Source of the DNA: Pyropia yezoensis
Lineage: Eukaryota; Rhodophyta; Bangiophyceae; Bangiales; Bangiaceae
Reading direction: 5' to 3'
Assembly (NCBI GenBank): GCA_009829735.1
Contig: CM020619.1
Location: 27,182,063 to 27,246,062, forward strand
Length of the DNA stretch: 64,000 nt
Shown: in pieces, positions 1 to 9,927 of the stretch
Position numbering within the stretch: the first letter of the stretch is position 1
Layout: each line of letters starts with the position of its first letter
Made by a program: the position numbers and the translations under genes
Notes under the pieces: model-generated
What the model was told of the DNA's origin: nothing
The model's input: the letters and a program-made list of their open reading frames with translations, nothing else
The model's database searches: none

Positions 1-363
1 CCGTGACCGTGACCGCGACCGTGACCGTAACCGTGACCGTGACCGTAACCGTGACCGTGACCGTGACCGTGACCGTGACCGTGACCGTGACCGTGACCGT
101 GACCGTGACCGTGACCGTGACCGTGACCGTGACCGTGACCGCGACCGCGACTGTGACCGCGACCGCGACAGCGACCGTGACCGTGACCGTGACCGCGACC
201 GTGACCGTGACCGCGACCGTGACCGTGAACGTGACCGTGACTGCGACCGCGACCGCGACCGTGACGGTGACCGCGACCGTGACCGTGACCACGACCGCGA
301 CCGCGACCGCGACTGCGACCGTGACGGCGACCGTGACCGCGACTGCAACCGCGACCGCGACCG
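1..363. repeat. CCGTGA hexanucleotide tandem array
   Basis: About 60 head-to-tail copies of a 6-bp unit, CCGTGA with CCGCGA and other single-base variants, run from the window edge to about 363 and probably continue outside it. The first half is almost pure CCGTGA and the second half is more mixed. The frame through it reads alternating Thr-Val/Thr-Ala, which follows from the repeat and is not evidence of a gene. Confidence 0.95.
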
Positions 364-2063
364 TGCCGGGAAGTAGGGGGGAACTGCTGGCGGGCGGACG
401 TAGGGGCTCTTCCCGCCCCTGAGGTGCACCGCAGACGGGATGGCGGGCGGGGAGGGCGTCTGGTACTCCGCCAGCGGGGGCGTGGCCACCAGCGGAGACG
501 GGGGCGGCGGCGTCGGCTGTTGTTGAGGTGACAGCCCCGGCGGGGCCGCCGCAACGGCGTCGACACGGCGCGGCGCGCACGCCGCGTTCGCGTCGGCGTC
601 GGTGGCGGCGGTGCCCGCCGCTGGCGCTCCCGCGGACGACGGAGGGGGCGACCACAGTCGGCGAGCCGTGGCCGCTGCCACGTCGGCGGTGACCGCGCCG
701 GTCATCGACGCCCACCCAGACGCCGTGGGGGGAAACCGCGACGGGCGCGCCGCCATCGCTGCCGGCGTGACCCCGCCGCCGCCGCCACTACCGCTGCCAC
801 CTCCGCCATCGCCGCGTGCGACGTCACCGTCGCCGCTGCCGTCGCGGTTATCGGCAAGGACCGAGGCATCCGCGACGGCAGGCGGGCTACTGCCCCGGCT
901 GCTGCTCGCCGATACGGCAGGTGAGCTGTTGCTCCGACTGCTGCTCGCCGCAGACAACTCCGCCGCTGCCGCCGCCGCCTCCGAGGCCACGCGGTGTGGC
1001 CGCCGTGCACGTGCCCGCGACGGGGACCCGCCGGGCGTTGGGGGACGCGACGGTTTCGGCGGCGGCGGCGGCGACGGCAGCGCCGCCGCGACAGACGCGG
1101 CGTGACGCAGCGCCCACAGCGGGTCGGGGTCGACGGCGGCCAAGCCGCCCGGCCGCGCGCTCGCGGTCGGCGTAGGGGGCGCCGGCGTTGACGACCGGCA
1201 CGCCGCCGCCGCCGCTGCAGCGTCTACACCCGCAGCAGCCCCTGCCGCCGGCGATGGCGACCGCGACGGGTGCGCGGCCGCGGCGGCGGGCGAAACGTCG
1301 CCCTCACTGTCATCGCTGTCGCTAATGATGATGACAACGTCGGCGTCGTTGGGTCTGGCCGACCCGCCAGCCGGCAACGCTGTCGAGTGGTCGCCGCCGC
1401 TGTGGTCCGTGCCGGTGGGGGCCGCCGGCCCCGCGTCGGCTGCGGTGGTGGCGCCCCCCGGCGGACACGGCCGGTTGGGCCGTCGCTGGCCGGCCGCTGC
1501 CGCCGTCTCTGCCGCCCCGAGAGGCCGAGATGGCGCCGTCAACGTCACCGCCACCACCGCCAGCTCGACGAACATCATTGCTACTTGCACCGCCGCTGCC
1601 TCGCGCGGCCTCTGCCGCGACACGCTCGCCGCCGCCGCTGCCGCCGCCGCCGTCGCCGCCCCTTTCCCACGCGCTGCAGCAGCCGCTGGCGCCCCCTCCC
1701 TGCGTGCCGTTGCCGCCGTCGCCACCGTCGCCGCCGTCGCCGGCGCCGGCGCCGTCACCGTCGCAGCCATCGGCGCCGGCTCCCCCCTCGCCGATGCCAT
1801 TGACGTCGTCGCTCCCGCCGCCCCCGCCCTTGTCGACGACGACCGGACCGCCATCGCACCATACGCAGCAGCACCGGCGCTGGTGGCACCAGCGGCAGCC
1901 ACGCCCGCTCGTCTCGGCGGCGCACGTCCAGACACTTGGTACGCCCCAAGGCCGCCACCACCGCCGCCGTCGCCGTCGCAGCCGCTGCTACCCAACGGGG
2001 AGGAAGCCGGCGTAAGAGACTCGGTGGCGAGTACCCCGCCGCCACCGCCGCCGTCGAGCGGTG

Positions 2064-2101
<38 letters not shown>

Positions 2102-4250
2102 GGCTGCGGCCGCGCGGCGGTGACAGCAGCCGCCACGGGTGGCCGCGGCGGCAGCAGCGCGTCGAAGCCACCACGGCGGGCGCCCCCCACCGCGGCGGCG
2201 CCCCCCACCGCGGCCGCCGCGGCGGCCAGCCTGCCGGGCCCAGCCGGCAGCGGCCGCAGGGCGCTCGGGCCGAGCGTGAGCGGGTCCATCGGCGCCGCCC
2301 TTCGACCACCCCCCACCGCGCCAGGCGGGGACACGATGGCCGCAATGGGGGTGGCGGCGCCACCGCTGGCGGCGACGGCGACAGCGGCGGCGGCAGTGCG
2401 GCGCGGCGTCCGCGTGGCCGTCGCCGCCACCACCGCCCGCCGCGGTGTCGGCAAGTGTTCCACCTGCGCCGCGGGGGGGCGGATGACCACCCAGCTCGGC
2501 GGGCCCTCGCCGCCGCCGCCGCCGCCGCCGTCTCCGCCGCCGCCGCCGTATCCGCCGCCGCCGCTGCCGCTGCCGCTGCCGCTGCGCCAGCCGCCGCCGT
2601 CGCTGTCGTCCATAGCCGCGCGTTGCAGTGGTGGAAGGGAGACGGGTTCGGGGGGAGAACAACACGTTGCACTCCCCACCCCCCCAGGGGGGGGGGCGCG
2701 GAAGGCGGGGGGGGTGGGGGGGAGGGGAGAGCGGTGGCGGGGATGGGGAGGGGCAAAGGGGGATTGATGGAGGTCGGGTGGGGCGTCTGGTGCGGAAGGG
2801 TGGGCGCAGGTGTTGGCGTCGAAGCGGAGGGGGGGGAAGGCGGTGGCAGGGGGGCCACGCCGGCGGCGGCTTGCGCCCTGTCGGCCCCCTGCGGTCACCC
2901 ACAGCCCCACAGGAGGCGCGCGGCAGCACAGCGCGGCCGCACGGGGTGGCCCCCACCAACCCCGCGTTCGCGTGAACGGCGGTGGGGGTGAGGGGGGGGG
3001 GGGGGGGCGCGCGCGCACGCGCATCCGCCGGCACCGCGGCAGGGGGCGGCGGCGGTTGGCGCGCACCGCCGGCGGTGGTGGTGGTGGTGGCGGCGGCGGC
3101 GGCGCCACCGCACGCGGGCAGGGGATGCGAGGGGGGGGAGGGTGGGGGGTACGGCGGGGGCGTGGGGGGGAGAGACGGTGGCCGCGCCGCCACCCCCACC
3201 GAGAGGAGCGTGGGGGGGGGGGTGGGGGGTGGGGTGAAGAGTACGAGGGACACGGGAGGCGTCCGAGGTGGGCTGCAGCCCGTGTTTAGTGCACAGCCCA
3301 CGGGGGGTCGGGGTGCAGCGTGAAGGGATCGGCCTGAGGGCGTCGGGCTTGGGAGGAGGTGGGTGGGTGGGGTGGGTGGGTGGGTGGGGTGGGTGGGGGG
3401 GAGAAGAGGGGAGGGCGGTGCGGGCCGTCGGCCGCCGCACGGCACGGTCGGCAGCCCCGTGGCGGCGCGCAACTGGTGCCAAGCCGAGAGACACGAGTGG
3501 GGAGGGATGGACATGTGCGGCGCCTGCACGGGCCTGCCTGTGATCGGGACGAGGGGGGGCACCTCGGCTGCCTGCACGGATCACTTCAATGCTGTCTAGA
3601 GATACTTTAAAAGAACCTGACACGTATGCATCAGTCGCGATGTACTGTACACGTACGTACAGTTCGGTACGGGATACATATTCGACAGAAGAAGACGGGG
3701 CGCCCCCACCCACACAGCAGGCGCCTCACCCCCTGCAGGGAAGGCACCTTCGCCCCACCATCGCGGCTGCCATCGTCCTCACTTGTGCTCCCCACCGACG
3801 GCACCGCCGCCGTCCCCCTGCCACTCGGCCAACATCGCAACCGCTGTTGCGTTGCCGCACGCGACGAGCGCGTCCCTGCCGCTGCTATCCCTCACCCGCC
3901 GCCGCATGCCAACGCCGCAGCCTCCGCCCGCGCCCCGCACCCCTCCCTCCCTACGCCAGAGGCTACCCCCGCATCGGTGGTCTGTGCGGACCCGGGCGAC
4001 GATGAAGACGATGACAATGACGAGAGGGGAGGGGAGTGAGTGGTGGTGAAGAGCACAGTCCGTCGGCCGCAGCGAGAGTTGGGACGCTACCCCGTGGTGA
4101 CGCGCACCAGCTGGTGGGGCGCAGCGAGATCTCTCGATTGTTGGAAGGTGAAGGCAGGGTGTGCCTTCACGGCCCCGTCCGTCATCCCCTCTTGCTGCAC
4201 AGGATCGGGGGCCACGGAATCGGGACGCCCGGCGGCTTGACGCTTCCCGG
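364..4250. other. GC-rich low-complexity stretch without an assignable gene
   Basis: The stretch is dominated by GCC/CGG triplet runs, so all six frames stay open over long distances and give Ala-, Arg-, Pro- and Gly-rich translations with no recognisable domain. Short G runs (for example 2995-3007) and GGTGGGTGGG-type repeats (3357-3400) are present. A short AT-richer island at 3585-3690 contains overlapping GTAC palindromes. No gene can be supported. Confidence 0.6.
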
Positions 4251-4254
4251 ATGA

Positions 4255-4420
4255 TTGCCCGAGTTCAATTATACTGTCTTCAGTACGCCAACAAGCATCT
4301 AAATATGATATTGTATATATTTGTTCGCGATGAAACGTGTACGGCTGTAAAACCGTCCCGAAAAACGAATGACATACTACGAATCTGCGGGAACATAGGG
4401 GGATACATATCCCGCGTGCG
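4255..4420 (+). promoter_or_regulatory. AT-rich island with TATA-like core, possible promoter
   Basis: This island is much richer in A and T than the DNA on both sides and contains TATATAT at 4314-4320. It lies about 490 bp upstream of the putative start at 4806, which is far for a core promoter, so a long leader or an intron would be needed. It could equally be an unrelated insertion. Confidence 0.25.
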
Positions 4421-4805
4421 GACACGAAGCCACGTCACGCGCAGCCCTCAGCCGGCGGGCCCCTGCCGCGAGATCTGGCCAGTGGTGGCCGCGAGACCTG
4501 CACCAAAGCCCCGCTGGCCTGCTCCACCGCGGTGCGCAGCGCGCGGTCGCGCCACCCCTTCCACCTCGTCGTCCTCCCCCCCCCCGCGGTGCGACGCGCG
4601 CCCTCCGCATCCCACCCGCGGCGGGCGCGGGTCCTATTGGCGCGGCGGGCGCCACCCCTCATCCCCCCCCGCACCCCCAACCTTCACCGGTGGTGCATCG
4701 CCTCCCCACAGCCCCCCCATTCAGGCTCACGTTATCCCCTCCTCTCTCCGGTGGGTGCGCGCGCGTCCCCCCCCCGCACGCTCCCGCTCGCTGTCGCTGC
4801 CACCC

Positions 4806-6302
4806 ATGGCGCCGACACCCTCTGCCACCCCGGTCGCTCGCCGCGGGCGGCGGTCGTGCCCCCTTGCCGCCGTCCCGGCAGTGGCGGCGGGGGTGCCCGC
4901 CTTTTTCCCCGTCGCCCCCGCGCTGTGCCCCGCCCCGCCGTCGTCGTCGGCGGCGGCGGCGGCAATGCGCGGCCGGGGGGGGGGGTCCTTGGGATCCCCC
5001 TGCCCGTGGGGTCGGCCGGCGACAGCGGCGGCGCCTGTGGGGGTGCCCGCCTTTTTCCCCGTCGCCCCCCTGTGCCCCGCGTCGTCGTCGTCGTCAACGT
5101 CGTCATCTTTGGCGGCGGGGGTGGGCGGTTGCGGGGGGTCAGCCCCCCCCCTCCTGTGGCGGCGGCCTACGACAGCGGCGGCGGCGCTTGGGCTCCCCGC
5201 CTTTTTCCCCGTCGCTCCCCTGTGGCCCGCGTCGGCGGCGGCCACGGCGAGGGTGCAGGCTGGACCCCGCCCGCAACGCGCGGCGGCGGCGGGCGCAGCG
5301 GCGGCAGCGGCAGCGTCGGCGGCGGCGGACGTGGCGGCGGGCGTTGTGCCCGCCTTTTTCCCCGTCGCTCCCTTGTGGCCCGCGTCGGCTGCTGACGTAC
5401 GGGTGACGGGCGCCCGCTCGCGGGGCGGGGCGGTCACGGCGGGGGCGGCCAAGGCGGCGGCCGCCGCCGCCGCAACGACGGCGGCGACGGCAGCGGCGAC
5501 GGCCGCCGCGTCGGCCGCGGCGGCTGTGGCGGCCGCGGCGGTGGCCCATCCGCCGCCGTTTGGCGGCCGGCAGCCCGTTGCAACGGGGGCGGCGGTGACG
5601 GTAGGGACGGCGGCGGCGGCTGTGACGGCCGAGACGGTGGCAGCGGCGGTGGGGCTGGATGTAGCCACCTCTGGGTCGCCCTCGGTTGGAGGGTGGCCAG
5701 AGGGGGCCTCTGGGGCCTGTGCCGCCGCCGACGCGGACGCGGACGCGGACGCGGTGCTGGCGTCGGCGCCAGGGGACGGCCCCCCGTGGATGGCCTGGGA
5801 CGATGACGACGCGGCGGCTGCGGTCGACAGCGGCGCCAGCGACGGGGCGGCCGCGTCCATAGACAGCGTCGAATTTATGGCTGCTGTGTGGGGGGGAGGG
5901 GAGGATGACGGGGGTGGAGCGTCGGCGGTGGCGGCGGCAGGGGCCCTCCCGTCGGTGCCCCTGCCCTGGACGACGACCGAGGCGGGCGCGGCTACCGCAG
6001 CCACCGCCGCCGCGTCTCCTACGCCGCCCGCGCCGCCGCCCGTTCTGGCCGCCAGCCCTACTGCGTCGGCCGTCACGGGCGGCAGCCGCGACGTGGCGGT
6101 CGCGGAGGCGGTGACAGCGTCGGTGGTGACGGCGGCGGCGGCCACCGCTGCGCCACGGCCGTCTCGGCGGCGACCGCGGCCCGCTGCTGACGCCGAGGCG
6201 GCAGCGCGGGCGGCGCTCGCCGACCGCGTCGCCGCCGCCCGCCGCCGTTGTGCGCAGGTGGGGGTGTGGCTCGACGGTGCCGCGCCCCCGGGGGGGCTGT
6301 GA
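4806..6302 (+). CDS. hypothetical Ala/Pro-rich protein with four 50-residue repeats
   Basis: A 498-residue reading frame is open from an ATG in good context (CCACCCATGGCG) at 4806 to TGA. The frame itself stays open further upstream. The first 200 residues hold four spaced copies of a motif reading PAFFPVAPLWPAS or close to it, about 50 residues apart. The middle is Ala/Val/Thr-rich and the C-terminus is charged and probably helical (ADAEAAARAALADRVAAARR). No known family was recognised. The opposite strand is also open over the same interval (start near 6460), with a repeated GH(R/K)GATGKKAG motif. Third codon positions coincide in the two frames, so GC3 bias cannot choose between them. Plus was preferred for its start context and C-terminus, but the strand is uncertain. 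Confidence 0.3.
   Translation: MAPTPSATPVARRGRRSCPLAAVPAVAAGVPAFFPVAPALCPAPPSSSAAAAAMRGRGGGSLGSPCPWGRPATAAAPVGVPAFFPVAPLCPASSSSSTSSSLAAGVGGCGGSAPPLLWRRPTTAAAALGLPAFFPVAPLWPASAAATARVQAGPRPQRAAAAGAAAAAAASAAADVAAGVVPAFFPVAPLWPASAADVRVTGARSRGGAVTAGAAKAAAAAAATTAATAAATAAASAAAAVAAAAVAHPPPFGGRQPVATGAAVTVGTAAAAVTAETVAAAVGLDVATSGSPSVGGWPEGASGACAAADADADADAVLASAPGDGPPWMAWDDDDAAAAVDSGASDGAAASIDSVEFMAAVWGGGEDDGGGASAVAAAGALPSVPLPWTTTEAGAATAATAAASPTPPAPPPVLAASPTASAVTGGSRDVAVAEAVTASVVTAAAATAAPRPSRRRPRPAADAEAAARAALADRVAAARRRCAQVGVWLDGAAPPGGL
4891..5390. repeat. 150-bp imperfect tandem repeat, four units
   Basis: The core CTTTTTCCCC preceded by CCCGC recurs at 4901, 5051, 5201 and 5354, giving periods of 150, 150 and 153 bp. 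All periods are multiples of three, so the frame is preserved on both strands. Conservation is strongest around the core and weaker in the GC-rich linkers. Confidence 0.8.
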
Positions 6303-7820
6303 CCGCCAGCCGGGGTGAGGGGGGTGACGGGTCTCGCTGGGGGGTTGGCGGGGTGCTCGTATACGAAGAGAGGCTCAAGAAAAAAAAAAGGGTCCAGCGG
6401 TGTGACAGGCCCAGGGTGTGTTGCAGTATGCCTGGAGGCAGGGAGACCGCGCCCCGGCATGGCTTCCGCGTCGAGGGAAAGTCAAGAGGGTGTCCTCGTT
6501 CTTTTTTTTGCCGTCTTGCTCTCCCACTGACGGCCTGCGCCGGGGTATACAGTGAGACAGGCGCGGAAACACCACGGTTGTCAAAGCATGGAGGAGTTGG
6601 GCGCGACTTGGTACCGCACAGGGAAAAAAAGGATGAGAGGCAAGTAATGAGCCTGACCCCTGTCGGCGGACCTCTCATTGTGGGACTTTTTGATGGGCAC
6701 GTGCAATGAGGGACTGAACTGTCGTGATGAGGCCGTTCACTACAATCACAACTGGATGCGGTGCGATGGGAGGTGGCAGTGAGGTTCGTTCTCGCGCAGC
6801 TACACAGGGGACAGCAAAGCCAAGATAGGGAGCGCACGGGAAGTTGGGGAGGCTCCCATCGTTGAGGAATAGGGTCGGTTCTTGGGAGGTGCGTCGGCGC
6901 GTTCGAAGATACTGTCGTCGGACCTCTCTGAGGCGGCCTTCCTTGAGGAGCAAGTGCAGGAAGATACAAGACTGTTGGAGGCGCGGGGGCTAGTGAGGAG
7001 GTGCACCCCATATGAAACTGCATAATTCAATGTGCGGTGGGAGATGACGGCCGGCTAGTGAGGAGGTGAACGGCAACTGCAGGATACATGGGCGGTCACA
7101 GGGAGGTGGGCCAGTGCTCCACGTTGAGGGACTTGCTGGTGTTTTGAGAGAAGCGGCGGCGTCGGACGCCCCCGCCCGCCGCCTACCCCCCCCCCCCGTG
7201 GCCATGCCCCCTCCAATCCGCGAGCGCGCCCGCCCCTCCCCAGGGCCACATCCCGAAGGCGGGTCGCCCCCCTCCCCGCCCCATCCCCGCGACGGGATCC
7301 GCGGGGATGCAAATGCCTTGCATCCCCCACAGTGCGCCGCTCCCCGTCCGCAGAAGGGTGGCGACAACCATGGCGGTCTGCGGGGCGGGCACCACCGCCG
7401 CCGCCACCGCCGCGGCGCGGCGCGGTGCACGATGTCGACCGGGGCAGGAGGCGGGCCGCCACGAGGCGGGAGCGGGGTGCGGTGCGGTGTGGTGCACGAT
7501 GCCGGCCTGGTCAGGAGGCGGCCCGCCACGATGCGAGCGGGGGGTGGCGGGGGCAACGCGGCTGGCCACTGTTGTCAGGCCGTTGCATCGCTGGTGTCAT
7601 GCCCTCCCTCCGGGCCGCCTCCGCCCTCCACCCTGCCCCCTGCGTCACCGCCGCGCCGCCCACGCATCCATGGGGGGCAGAGGCAGGGGGGGAGGGGAAG
7701 ACAGCGGTGCTGCTCGCGCCACCCCCGCGGGGGTGTGGAGGTTGCGTTATGGAAGGAGCAGCTCCAACGCCGAAGCGGATGCCGCCCCCTTTCGCCATCC
7801 CCACCTATCCCCGCCCCACA
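6303..7820. other. intergenic, nothing recognised
   Basis: The 6300-7100 part is less GC-rich and contains an A run (6379-6389), with the 15-mer GCTAGTGAGGAGGTG occurring twice (near 6989 and 7053). From 7424 to about 7560 there are two units of a 67-bp tandem repeat starting GGTGCACGATG (7424 and 7491). No coding region was supported. Confidence 0.5.
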
Positions 7821-7823
7821 TAA

Positions 7824-7873
7824 GAGGCGGTCCGAGACATTGCTGCTCGTTTGTGGCGACGCGTTTGTGGCGC
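7824..7873 (+). repeat. left terminal inverted repeat of the Harbinger element
   Basis: Begins GAGGCGGTCCGAGACA directly after the TAA duplication and pairs with the inverse of 14127-14176. Its inner part overlaps a near-perfect 38-bp palindrome at 7853-7890 (19-bp arms, one mismatch). A second copy of TCCGAGACAT lies at 7905-7914, so the left end carries sub-terminal repeats that could be transposase-binding sites. Confidence 0.85.
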
Positions 7874-8404
7874 CACAAACGCGACGCCACATCTACATGC
7901 GCACTCCGAGACATCCGAGTCCACAGTTTTTTTATCAAAATAAAATGCAGTAATTGCGGGGGCACATTCCATATCATTCATTCAGTCTCGAGGACCTGAT
8001 GGCGGCTGGTCGGCCTCGGCGAGAATCGAGCCGCCGCGGGCACACACCCCGGCAGCAGTCGCTCCCGCGACGCACCGTCGGATCACGCGGTGACACCACC
8101 ACCACTCGCTCGTGTGCATCACGACAGCCGCGCCGGGTCACCCGCCGAGCGGTGCGTCTCGCCCTCGACTGGCCCATGCACCAAGGGCGGACAGTCGCGC
8201 GAGCCGTGCGTTTGCTTTGACGCACGCGTCGCATCGCTCGTCAGCGCGGCGGACCGTGAGCAGGCGATACCCCTCACCCATTTTTTACTCTCCTCTCTTC
8301 TCCCGTGAGCCGCTCCCCAACTCCCCGCTCTCCCCGCACTCGCTGCCCCCCCCTCCCGCACCTATCCCCTACCCTCCCAAGCCCCGCTTTTCTCACGCAG
8401 CCTT

Positions 8405-9595
8405 ATGGGTCGTGACGAGGACTGGGAAGATGAGGTGTTTATGGTGAACCTTCACCTTGCCGCTGCGGAGGTGGCGTGCGAGGGCGGGGGGACAGATGGC
8501 ACCCATAGGATCGAGCTATCGGGCCCGGTCACGTTTGAGGACGTGAGCAGATTTTACGGTCGTCGCTTTCACCGCGCTATCCGTATGTCCGAGCAATGCT
8601 TTTTGCGGCTCGTGGAGATTGTGCGCCCGTACATGCCAACACGCGGAGTGCCATTGGAATGCCGCGTGTTTATGGCTTTGCGATATTATGCGGGCGCTAG
8701 TTACTTGGACGTAAGCGCTGTCACGAGGACCTCACAAACAACCTTTTTTGACACCGTGAGGGACTTTACAGATGCCATTTTGAGCGCGCCGGAGCTGCAA
8801 ATGGAGATGCCCCTATGGGAGGCTGATTGGCGGCGACGTGCTGCAGCGGGCTTCGAGAAGCGCGGAAATAGCCCTTTGAACAACATCATTGGGGCTCTGG
8901 ACGGTATTGCCATTGCTCAAGAGCAGCCGTCAATTGCGGACGTGGCGTGCCCTAAAGACCATTGGTGCCGAAAGGGCTTTTTCGCTTTGAACGTACAAGC
9001 CATATGCGACTCCAACTACGAGTTTTTGTGGATGAGCTGTCGCACGCCAGGGTCTTCCCACGACTCGGCCGCGCTCGCCTGCAGCGACTTTGGGCAATTC
9101 CTGAACAATAGCAGCCTACCTCTCATCCAGATGCTCATTGCAGAAGGCCTGTGTATCGCGGCAGACGAAGCCTACGGTGACTGCGAGCTGCTGGCGGTGC
9201 CATGGCCCGGGGGCGGGGGGGGGAACACATGGCGCGACTCCTACAACTTTCACCAGTCGTCGGCGCGCATCCACATTGAGCAGGCCCTTGGCCAGCTGGT
9301 TTGGCGGTGGGGTATCTTTTGGCGTCCACTGCGCATGCCCTTTTTGAAGCGCCCCCTTGTCATCAAGACGGCTTTCCTGTTGCACAACCTGTGCCGCCGC
9401 CACGACGCTATGCCCCTGTCGGAGCTTGGCGGTCGCGCTACGGCCAGTCGCACTCTGGTATTGGGCTTGAACGCCACGGGTGGCGAGGACAGCCAGCCCC
9501 GTCGCAAGAGGGGCAAAGGATCCGACCTACGGGATCGTATGACTGCCAGTGTGGAGAGCAGCGGGAGGCTGCGCCCCCCTGTGTATCGTATGTAG
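8405..9595 (+). CDS. PIF/Harbinger-type DDE transposase (HARBI1-like)
   Basis: A 396-residue protein of the DDE_Tnp_4 nuclease family that would cut and join the element ends in the nucleus. The catalytic triad is visible: D166 in GALDGIAI, D254 in AADEAYGD and E292 in IHIEQALGQL, in the order and contexts expected for HARBI1-like enzymes. The N-terminal third (about 45-125) has the helical pattern that precedes the catalytic core in this family, including MSEQCFLRLVEIVRP. The C-terminus is basic (PRRKRGKGSD near 365-375) and may be a nuclear localisation signal. The frame is a single exon without stops. It lies about 530 bp inside the left end and converges on the SAP-domain gene. An AATAAA-like signal (CTAAATAAAAAC) follows the stop at 9601-9612. 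Confidence 0.92.
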   Translation: MGRDEDWEDEVFMVNLHLAAAEVACEGGGTDGTHRIELSGPVTFEDVSRFYGRRFHRAIRMSEQCFLRLVEIVRPYMPTRGVPLECRVFMALRYYAGASYLDVSAVTRTSQTTFFDTVRDFTDAILSAPELQMEMPLWEADWRRRAAAGFEKRGNSPLNNIIGALDGIAIAQEQPSIADVACPKDHWCRKGFFALNVQAICDSNYEFLWMSCRTPGSSHDSAALACSDFGQFLNNSSLPLIQMLIAEGLCIAADEAYGDCELLAVPWPGGGGGNTWRDSYNFHQSSARIHIEQALGQLVWRWGIFWRPLRMPFLKRPLVIKTAFLLHNLCRRHDAMPLSELGGRATASRTLVLGLNATGGEDSQPRRKRGKGSDLRDRMTASVESSGRLRPPVYRM

Positions 9596-9927
9596 AATGA
9601 GCTAAATAAAAACTGTTTTTTATATTGCAACTCAGTGTGAACAGTCGCGCATGAAAGACACACATCCAAGACTCAACCTGTTCTCAACATCCCATTACTA
9701 AAAACCGCCTCCGCCAAGCACGCAGCGCCAATGCTGCCGCAAGCTCACCTCAGGCTGCCCTCCCCCACCTAACAGCATCTGCGCAGCTTCGCCGAACACA
9801 ACTGGCCCAGGAGAACCGCAGTACCATACGCCCATGCTCGCGCCTACCCCCCAGCCGCCGCGCTACCCCCCGTATCTCCCCTTCGGGAACGCCTACAAGC
9901 GCTGGGCGCAGGCTCTGCCGCTGGGAC

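Noticed and set aside
3..422. Open frame of Thr-Val/Thr-Ala repeats over the hexanucleotide array
   Set aside because: Entirely explained by the CCGTGA repeat; no domain and no natural start.
1325..3577. Long overlapping frames of 350-530 residues on both strands
   Set aside because: GCC/CGG triplet runs keep all frames open; translations are homopolymeric Ala, Arg, Pro or Gly with no recognisable fold.
4727..6460. 577-residue minus-strand frame opposite the 4806-6302 ORF
   Set aside because: Shares third codon positions with the plus frame, so it is open for the same reason. Kept only as the alternative strand.
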